A stretch of DNA of 48,444 bases from Oscillospiraceae bacterium (GTDB taxonomy: Bacteria; Bacillota; Clostridia; Oscillospirales; Ruminococcaceae). The notes below the pieces were generated by a model. It was not told the origin of the DNA. It saw nothing but the letters and a program-made list of their open reading frames with translations, and did not search any database. This document shows, in pieces, positions 42,881 to 48,444 of the stretch (within the stretch, counting starts at the first letter, position 1; every line of letters starts with the position of its first letter). The DNA lies in the NCBI GenBank assembly GCA_017438745.1, contig JAFRUS010000101.1:1-48444 (forward strand), read 5' to 3'. Made by a program: the position numbers and the translations under genes.

Positions 42881-44824
42881 TTACTGCAGTGTTTCTGAAA
42901 GTTCAGCCCACTCATCAAACAGCTCATTCGAAAGCTCCTTGATCTCATTTATCCTCATGCATTTTTCATTCATAAGGTTGTAGTCGGCAAGAACTTTTTC
43001 ATCTGTGAGTTCAGCTTCAAGAGTTTCCTGCTCTTCCTGAAGCTCTTCCATCTGCTTTTCAATGTCGCGTATGCGCTGTCTGTTCTTCGCGTCGATATTA
43101 CGCTGTTCCTTGGTTTTGAACGCCTTGTCCTTTTTCTCGGCATATTCTTTTCTTAACTGTTCCTGCTTTGCTGCATCCGCCGCCTCGGCAGCCGCCTGTT
43201 CGCGTCCTGTCTTTATCTTCATGTAATCGTCGAAACCGCCGTTATAACTTTCAGTACCTTTTGCGGTGATCTCGAGGATACGTGTGGATATCCTGTTTAA
43301 AAGATAACGGTCGTGGGATACGTAGATTATCGTTCCCTCGAATCTTTCAAGAGCATCTTCAAGAACTTCCTTTGTCTGAAGATCAAGATGGTTGGTCGGT
43401 TCGTCAAGGATGAGCACGTTTCCGTGTTCCATCATCATGATGGCAAAACAGAGCTTGCACCTCTCGCCGCCGCTTACGACTCCTGCCTGCTTGAAGACAT
43501 TTTCACCCACAAGTCTTACCCTGCCGAGAAGATTACGCACTTCAAGGTCGGAAAGAAGCGGATACCGGCTGTGTATCTCCTCGAAAACAGTATTCATTTT
43601 ATTTATGTTTGCAGCTTCCTGATCAAAGTAGGAGATCTTTACGTTTGCCGCCCACATGACCTTTCCCTTGTGCGGAAGCTTTTCCTGAATGACTTTTAAA
43701 AGCGAGGATTTTCCTATTCCGTTATCTCCGATGATTGCAAGCTTTTCGCCGCGTCTTACTTCAAACGAAAGACCGTCAACAAGAGTTTTACGGTCATCGC
43801 CGAAACCTACGGAAACGTCGATATCCTTGACTTTCAGCACTTCCTGCGGCGGATCCATAGCAAAGGTGAATTCAAGTTTTGCCGCCTTGTGATATGTGTT
43901 CGGCTTTTCTATTCTCTCCATCTTGTCAAGGACTTTGACTCTGCTCTTGGCACTCTTTGAAGTTGAAGCACGGGCCATGTTTCTGGCGACATAGTCCTCC
44001 ATCTTCGCTATTTCCTTCTGCTGGAGTTCATATTCCTTCTGCTGTCGGGTAACAGCTTCCTCTTTGAGCTTTGTAAATGCCGTGTAATTTCCCTTGTATC
44101 TTGTAAGCACGGTGTTTTCTATCTCACAGATGGAAGTTACCGTCTTGTCAAGGAAGTAACGGTCGTGAGATACGATGAGAAGCGCCCCCCTGTAGTCCTT
44201 AAGATAATCCTCGAGCCACATAACCGTTCTGAAATCAAGATGGTTCGTCGGTTCGTCGAGGATGAGTATATTCGGATTTTCAAGAAGGAGCTTGGCGATA
44301 GCCAGTCGGGTCTTCTCACCGCCTGAAAAGCTGGAGATCACTCTGTCAAAAAGATCTTCGGAAAAGCCCATACCATTGAGGATGGTTTTTATCTTTACTT
44401 TTATATTGTATCCGTCATTTGCCTCATAATAGGATGACTTCTGTGCATATTCCTCGGCAAGCTTTTCGTAGTTCACCGGATTTTCCGCCATGAGCTTTTC
44501 AAGCTCCTTCATACGGTCCGAAACTGCGTAAAGTTCCGCGAACACACTCTTCATTTCTTCAATGACAGTGTTTTCATTATCGAGGGCACCCATCTGTTCG
44601 AGGTAGCCTATGTTCGTCTTCGAAGCAAATGAAATAATTCCGTCCTCTTCCGTAAATCTGTCCGGATCTTCCTTTCCAGTTATAAGTCGCAGAAGAGTCG
44701 TCTTGCCGCATCCGTTTATACCGATAAGTCCGATGCGGTCATTTTCATCTATTGTAAGGTTTATGTCCTTAAGTATCTGGTTTCCGTTGTAAAACTTGTT
44801 TACATTAGTCATACTTAAAAGCAT
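42881..44824 (-). CDS. ABC-F family ATPase
   Basis: A 647-residue soluble protein with two ABC domains and no membrane part. NBD1: GINGCGKTT (~35-43), FSGGEKTRL (~165), LILDEPTNHLD (~187). A linker with QQKEYELQQKEIAKMEDYVA follows (~255). NBD2: GDNGIGKSS (~365), SGGERCKL (~453), LILDEPTNHLD (~475). A long C-terminal coiled coil (~540-645) ends the protein, as in Uup/YfmR-like types. ABC-F proteins act at the ribosome exit site; resistance roles are possible but not indicated by context. Confidence 0.92.
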   Translation of the reverse strand: MLLSMTNVNKFYNGNQILKDINLTIDENDRIGLIGINGCGKTTLLRLITGKEDPDRFTEEDGIISFASKTNIGYLEQMGALDNENTVIEEMKSVFAELYAVSDRMKELEKLMAENPVNYEKLAEEYAQKSSYYEANDGYNIKVKIKTILNGMGFSEDLFDRVISSFSGGEKTRLAIAKLLLENPNILILDEPTNHLDFRTVMWLEDYLKDYRGALLIVSHDRYFLDKTVTSICEIENTVLTRYKGNYTAFTKLKEEAVTRQQKEYELQQKEIAKMEDYVARNMARASTSKSAKSRVKVLDKMERIEKPNTYHKAAKLEFTFAMDPPQEVLKVKDIDVSVGFGDDRKTLVDGLSFEVRRGEKLAIIGDNGIGKSSLLKVIQEKLPHKGKVMWAANVKISYFDQEAANINKMNTVFEEIHSRYPLLSDLEVRNLLGRVRLVGENVFKQAGVVSGGERCKLCFAIMMMEHGNVLILDEPTNHLDLQTKEVLEDALERFEGTIIYVSHDRYLLNRISTRILEITAKGTESYNGGFDDYMKIKTGREQAAAEAADAAKQEQLRKEYAEKKDKAFKTKEQRNIDAKNRQRIRDIEKQMEELQEEQETLEAELTDEKVLADYNLMNEKCMRINEIKELSNELFDEWAELSETLQ

Positions 44825-44945
44825 CTTGTTACCACCATTTCCTGTTGAGTTAAACGAGTTCAGTCAGATTTAATTATAACACAGAATCGAACGAAAATCC
44901 AGCGGATCAGTGAAGTTTTTTGATTTTGAGGAATCAGGGATCAGT

Positions 44946-44983
44946 GAAAGAAGCCGATTCCTGATGAACCGGCTTCTTGTTTG
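44946..44983. terminator. hairpin upstream of the ABC-F gene
   Basis: AAGAAGCCG pairs with CGGCTTCTT around a 13-base loop. It has only weak T runs. It may insulate the ABC-F gene from the mobile-gene region to the right. Confidence 0.55.
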
Positions 44984-44999
44984 GGAGAGATTATTTCTA

Positions 45000-45028
45000 T
45001 TGTCTAACTTCTGAAAAAATGATATAAT
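45000..45028 (+). promoter_or_regulatory. promoter of the truncated RhuM gene
   Basis: TTGTCT (45000-45005), 17 bases, TATAAT (45023-45028). Confidence 0.75.
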
Positions 45029-45098
45029 ATCAATCGATACACATATGTTAAATCATATCAGGCAAATACACTGAATAATAAAATTGGAGGAAACCTGT

Positions 45099-45515
45099 TT
45101 GGGTAATAAAAAAGATCAAATCAATATTCGCTCCAGTGCAGCTGAATATCTGACTTACGCTGCATCTGCCGGTAATCAGCAGGACAGCATTGAGATGCGA
45201 TATGAAGATGAAAATATATGGCTTACACAAAAAATGATGGCTGCATTGTATGATGTAAGTGTGGCTGCAATCAACCAACATATAAAAAGAATTTATGAGG
45301 ATTCAGAACTTGAAGCAGAATCAACTATTAAGAAATACTTAATAGTTCAAAATGAAGGTTCACGCCAGGTAAACAGAGAAGTGGCTCATTACAATCTTCA
45401 GATGATCATTGCTGTTGGCTTTAAAGTAAATAACGAGCGGGCTGTACAGTTTCGTAAATGTATGCGGTCGGAGGTTGCTCCGACCGCTTTTTTCATATTT
45501 CTGATTCCACATTAA
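45099..45515 (+). pseudogene. RhuM-family protein, C-terminally truncated (copy A)
   Basis: The 138-residue frame starts at a TTG 8 bases past GGAGG. Residues ~25-120 match virulence-associated RhuM proteins (IWLTQKMMAALYDVSVAAIN; GSRQVNREVAHYNLQMII; AVGFKVNNERAVQFRK), normally ~330 residues with a DNA-binding N-terminus. After FRK the sequence breaks into an unrelated terminator-containing segment and the last ~20 residues are read from it. It is a decayed copy; its promoter and ribosome site are intact, so a short product may still be made. Confidence 0.82.
45467..45494 (+). terminator. terminator replacing the rest of RhuM copy A
   Basis: GCGGTCGGAG and CTCCGACCGC pair around GTTG and run into TTTTTTC. 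The same hairpin follows copy B at 46924. Confidence 0.88.
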
Positions 45516-46522
45516 ATAACAGAAACACCTAATGAATCAGCCAATCTGCGGACTACTTCTTCTGAAAGCATACAATTCCTGGCGATAAAAGAAGCTGATA
45601 ACCCTCCGGTACGAAGAAGGTTTGCTGCTATTTCTTCACGCCCTTCTTCTCGTCCTTCTTCTCTTCCTTCTTCTCGTCCCTGTTCTCTTCCTTCCTCGCG
45701 CCCTTCTTCTCTTCCTTCCTCGCGGAACAAGTTCATGTATTTTTCTTCGTCATATTCTTCAAATATCATATTCTTCACCTCCGCACGGTTTGCAATGATG
45801 AATGGTTTGATCATGAAATCATCTGGTAATTCATCTACCGCTTTGTCTACAGCAGTATCAAGCTCATCACCGTTTTTCTGATGATTCCTGATCGCGTCAA
45901 TCAGCCATGAATATTCATAAAGCGGCTTACAGGCTTCAAGCAGTTTCTTATTCTTTCCGAAGTTGATGTTCAGCATTGTGACTTCAACTTCAATGTCTCC
46001 CTTGCCTGAATAAGCATCACTCAGATAAAGCGTCTTTGATTCCGGCTGTTCTTCGGTTCCGTTGTAAAAACAGATACATTTTGGTGCTGGAATCTTCTGA
46101 AGAGTCCTGCTGTACTGATTGAAATTTGGAGTCGTTGCTGCATATTTGCCATATAAAGCGCCTGCATATTCAAGAAAACGGTACGGCATATTCGGATTGT
46201 AGGAACTCTGATGCTCCCAGAGATTCATCTCAAAATGAATGATAAATGAAATGTCGTTTTTCATTTTCATGTACAGTGCTTCTTCAAGGGTGTTGAGTTT
46301 CAGTGCGTTTAAATCAGTGTAGTCAGTGCCATTTACTGCATTATACAGAGCAAGTGTCCATTGTTTGTTTTCCGGGTTCCCGAAAATGTACTTGAAAAGC
46401 CGGTCTTTGTATTGGGTATTAACGACTTTTAGTTCGAGAAGACTGAGCAGCTTATCACGCTCAGCTTCGAGTTCTCTGATTTTATTATTCTGTTCTTCAA
46501 TAATTTCTGATATGTTTTTCAA
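45512..46522 (-). CDS. Rpn family recombination-promoting nuclease/putative transposase with REEG repeats
   Basis: A 336-residue PD-(D/E)XK-type protein: N-terminal coiled coil (~7-30), core with KDRLFKYIFGNPENK (~38) and DISFIIHFEMNLWEHQSSYN (~90-109) then NPNMPYRFLEYAGALY, and a C-terminal run of seven to eight REEG/REQG tetrapeptides (~265-297) before a helical end. Rpn proteins promote RecA-independent recombination through DNA cleavage. TTG start at 46522 follows AGGAG by 8 bases. It lies between two RhuM remnants and has a palindromic operator at its promoter. Confidence 0.87.
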   Translation of the reverse strand: MKNISEIIEEQNNKIRELEAERDKLLSLLELKVVNTQYKDRLFKYIFGNPENKQWTLALYNAVNGTDYTDLNALKLNTLEEALYMKMKNDISFIIHFEMNLWEHQSSYNPNMPYRFLEYAGALYGKYAATTPNFNQYSRTLQKIPAPKCICFYNGTEEQPESKTLYLSDAYSGKGDIEVEVTMLNINFGKNKKLLEACKPLYEYSWLIDAIRNHQKNGDELDTAVDKAVDELPDDFMIKPFIIANRAEVKNMIFEEYDEEKYMNLFREEGREEGREEGREQGREEGREEGREEGREEIAANLLRTGGLSASFIARNCMLSEEVVRRLADSLGVSVI

Positions 46523-46549
46523 ATGACAAATCTCCTGTTAATAAATATA

Positions 46550-46568
46550 CTTGTAAACTGTTTACAAG
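46550..46568. promoter_or_regulatory. palindromic operator candidate of the Rpn gene
   Basis: CTTGTAAAC-T-GTTTACAAG is a perfect 19-base palindrome located at the predicted transcription start of the minus-strand Rpn gene. Confidence 0.6.
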
Positions 46569-46572
46569 ATAT

Positions 46573-46601
46573 ATTTTACCACAAGGCATCACCATTGTCA
46601 A
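46573..46601 (-). promoter_or_regulatory. promoter of the Rpn gene
   Basis: TTGACA (46601-46596), 17 bases, TAAAAT (46578-46573). Confidence 0.85.
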
Positions 46602-46717
46602 GAGATGTCAAAGGAAATATTTTTCAGAAAAAATAAGTGACGAATGATATTGGGTTAAAAGCGCCTGTTTCTGATTATATTATATCATTTATTTTATTGA
46701 ATTACAATATAAAAAGC

Positions 46718-46865
46718 ATTGTATGTATGATGTTAGTGTGACTGCAATCAATCAGCATATAAAGATAATTTATGATGATTCAGAACTTTAAGAGAATTCA
46801 ACTATCCGAAATTTCCGGATAGTTCAAACTGAAGGTTCACGCCTGATAAACTGAAAAGCGGAAGT
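46718..46865 (+). pseudogene. RhuM-family remnant (copy B)
   Basis: It reads YDVSVTAINQHIKIIYDDSEL, stop, then ENSTIRNF.IVQTEGSRLIN, stop: a clear decayed duplicate of residues ~57-105 of copy A, with stop codons and small changes and without a start. It ends before a hairpin identical in design to that after copy A. Confidence 0.8.
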
Positions 46866-46923
46866 TGGAACAGAATTAATCTCATCACAGTTTAAATTGC
46901 TAAAGTGCAATATGATTATGTAT

Positions 46924-46952
46924 GCGGTCGGAGGTTACTCCGACCGCTGTTT
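46924..46952 (+). terminator. terminator after RhuM copy B
   Basis: GCGGTCGGAG and CTCCGACCGC pair around GTTA, followed by TGTTTTC. It is a copy of the hairpin at 45467. Confidence 0.8.
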
Positions 46953-47063
46953 TCATTGAAAACTATACTCATCCTTGAAGCAAATGTTCCTGAGAATCAG
47001 GTGTCCTTAAAGAACAACAAATAAAAGCGGATTTGTCCCGCGAGGTCACTTCATCGTTAAGAA

Positions 47064-47216
47064 TCATAATAATTTTGATTTATCACCAGAATACGGATGT
47101 TCTAAGAAATATTTATCCATATCAGTATCCATTTTTTCCGGACTGATATTATCAAAGTATTCCCGCTGCCATTTGGTATAATCAAATGCTTCAATAATTT
47201 CATCGTTCATTAACAT
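47064..47216 (-). CDS. 50-residue protein downstream of the second Rpn gene
   Basis: An acidic peptide (MLMNDEIIEAFDYTKWQREY ... HPYSGDKSKLL) with AGGAG 12 bases before its ATG at 47216. It starts 24 bases after the Rpn stop, so the two are probably one operon. No family is recognised; a small partner or inhibitor of the nuclease is conceivable. Confidence 0.5.
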   Translation of the reverse strand: MLMNDEIIEAFDYTKWQREYFDNISPEKMDTDMDKYFLEHPYSGDKSKLL

Positions 47217-47239
47217 AACTATATAGGTCTCCTGTTTGT

Positions 47240-48073
47240 TTACATTTTTATTCCTGCACGTACTGCAAACTCATGAACAGTCATTTTCGCCCTCTCGGCT
47301 GCAACATCAATCGTTAAAAGACCGTCTCTGACCAAATCAGCAAGTGTACTGATCCTTTCATCAAGCCTTTCTGAATTAACAACTGTTTTCCAGTCTATCT
47401 GCGCATCCTGTCGCATACGGATCATTTCACGTTCTGTTGGATTTGACATTATTAACTGCATAGTTTTAGCCGCCTCCTTCACGCCGGAATTATCAATATC
47501 GTTTACTTCTTCCCAGGAACTTGCACGAAACGCTTTTGCCCACTCTACAAGTCCTTGTTTTTTCTGATTTTCTGTAGCTTCACTTATTTGAGTAAGATCC
47601 ATTACATAAAACTGAAGCTTGTCAGTATATGCATATCCTTCTTTATCACGCGGAATATAGTCCGCAAAGAAACGCTTATGCTCAGGAAATAACGAGTAAT
47701 CCATTATAGAAATCTGTATTACTGGCTCAAGCTTTCCGTAATCAAAATCCGCATGTATCTGATCAGCAATTTGTCTGCAGGCATAACCAACAGTTCTATT
47801 GGTCCAGTATTTAAATCTTCTAACCTGCATCTCTACATGAACGAATGTATTGTCATTCATGTGTACTTTTAAATCAAGCACTGTAAGTTTGGAATCTATT
47901 ACATCAGAGTATTGCATTGGATTAAGTACTTCTATACGTAAAATATCTGATTCGGATATATTCAGCAAAACACTGAGAAGCCCTTTTAACGCTTCAGCAT
48001 TTCGTGTAAACACCATATGAAAAAGAAGATCATTTGTCAAAGACACATATGCTGTTTCATCAAATTCTATCAT
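47240..48073 (-). CDS. Rpn family / PD-(D/E)XK nuclease-type putative transposase
   Basis: A 277-residue member of the PF12784-like group: SLTNDLLFHMVFTRN (~8-22) at the start, then the nuclease core LTVLDLKVHMNDNTFVHVEM and QVRRFKYW (~60-90; Asp then Glu-x-Gln), and a helical C-terminus. It lacks the REEG tail of the neighbouring Rpn gene and is a different subfamily. ATG at 48073 is chosen because AAAGGAG lies 9 bases upstream; earlier in-frame starts overlap that site. A palindrome sits in its promoter spacer. Confidence 0.87.
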   Translation of the reverse strand: MIEFDETAYVSLTNDLLFHMVFTRNAEALKGLLSVLLNISESDILRIEVLNPMQYSDVIDSKLTVLDLKVHMNDNTFVHVEMQVRRFKYWTNRTVGYACRQIADQIHADFDYGKLEPVIQISIMDYSLFPEHKRFFADYIPRDKEGYAYTDKLQFYVMDLTQISEATENQKKQGLVEWAKAFRASSWEEVNDIDNSGVKEAAKTMQLIMSNPTEREMIRMRQDAQIDWKTVVNSERLDERISTLADLVRDGLLTIDVAAERAKMTVHEFAVRAGIKM

Positions 48074-48129
48074 GGTAATCATCTCCTTTGAGTAAGATTC
48101 TAAGCAAAATAAATTCATTCCTTATTATT

Positions 48130-48158
48130 AGATTACCATAAATCACGTGATTTTTCAA
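48130..48158 (-). promoter_or_regulatory. promoter with palindromic spacer for the second Rpn gene
   Basis: TTGAAA (48158-48153), 17 bases, TAATCT (48135-48130). The spacer contains the perfect 14-base palindrome AAATCACGTGATTT (48140-48153), a good position for a repressor. Confidence 0.7.
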
Positions 48159-48225
48159 GCTTTTGCTGCAATCATATGTTTAATGATTAACTACATGGTT
48201 ACTATTCACGGCCTAATTTTCCCAG

Positions 48226-48287
48226 CACAAAAGAAAACAACACCACTGGACCGGTTTTATTACCGGCCTGATGGTGCTGTATTTTTT
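48226..48287 (-). terminator. terminator of the partial transposase gene
   Basis: ACAGCACCATCAGGCCGGT pairs with ACCGGTCCAGTGGTGTTGT around a 6-base loop and is followed by TTTCTTTT on the minus strand. Confidence 0.8.
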
Positions 48288-48288
48288 A

Positions 48289-48444
48289 TTATTCACATTC
48301 AGCCAATATTTCTTCGACAGTATATGGGTTACCATCACATAATCTTGTTAATGCATCATATTCGTTGATTCCATTTCTTCGGCATGTTTCAATGTATGTA
48401 CGAATCATTGCATAGTTATTTGCTGTTTTTGAAGATGAGAACTG
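48289..48444 (-). CDS. C-terminal end of an IS66-like transposase (partial)
   Basis: The last 51 codons of a gene entering from the right edge (SSKTANNYAMIRTYIETCRR NGINEYDALTRL by pieces, ending EEILAECE). The pattern of a Tyr/Ile-rich helix followed by ETCRRNGIN and a short C-terminal domain fits the end of IS66-family transposases. Only this tail is visible, so the assignment is tentative. Confidence 0.55.
   Translation of the reverse strand, partial: QFSSSKTANNYAMIRTYIETCRRNGINEYDALTRLCDGNPYTVEEILAECE

Overview
The window looks like a chromosome segment of a low-to-mid GC Clostridia, most likely a Ruminococcus-type member of the Oscillospiraceae. This rests on the AGGAGG-type ribosome sites, sigma-A-like TTGACA/TATAAT promoters, a CIRCE operator, a BspA-like leucine-rich repeat protein, Rpn-family genes with REEG tails, and an integrative conjugative element (ICE) of the Tn1549/CD1107-CD1108 gene family. 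The genus is an inference from gene content; no rRNA is present.

Positions ~200-30240 are an ICE transcribed almost entirely on the minus strand and abutting the 3' end of an initiator tRNA gene (30289-30365). Read in transcription order it holds: an attenuator hairpin; a small protein with an internal repeat; a DUF6017-type replication protein; PcfB; VirD4/TraG coupling ATPase; a Maff2 pilin-like protein; TrbL/VirB6; a 57-aa protein; PrgI; VirB4; a 30-aa DUF3789 microprotein; a CD1108-type protein lacking its NlpC/P60 part; DUF4315; DUF4366; topoisomerase III; an ArdC/LtrC-DUF3849-YodL protein; TTRAP; a giant N6-methylase/SNF2 helicase; and a CHC2 zinc-finger primase fragment. The helicase gene is split by a 2.3-kb group II intron (1880-4205) whose splice sites can be placed to the base. 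No relaxase or integrase is visible, so those modules lie left of the window or have been lost.

The ICE backbone carries accessory inserts. Two lie between DUF4366 and topB: a BspA-like surface protein, and a segment with a small secreted protein plus an opposite-strand operon (winged-helix-like protein and a PD-(D/E)XK protein resembling PGN_0703 putative restriction endonucleases). Their edges carry duplicated copies of the topB start region and of the DUF4366 tail. A third insert (a membrane-anchored protein, 10081-10809) has a promoter whose spacer is a 16-base homopolymer. A fourth is a plus-strand membrane protein with its own promoter and terminator (21863-22300). A short GC-rich hairpin followed by ATACAT or a close variant marks the backbone/insert edge at three sites.

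From 30240 rightward is chromosome: tRNA-fMet, a radical-SAM activase-like gene with a structured leader, Hsp20 with a CIRCE operator, a ThrE-type exporter, a zinc-ribbon membrane protein, a NatAB-like ABC exporter, a Pro/Glu-rich anchored protein, Tex, and an ABC-F ATPase. A palindromic repeat family is scattered between these genes. The right end (45 kb onward) is mobile-gene debris: two truncated RhuM copies flanking an Rpn-family gene, a second Rpn gene with a 50-aa partner, and the 3' end of an IS66-like transposase.
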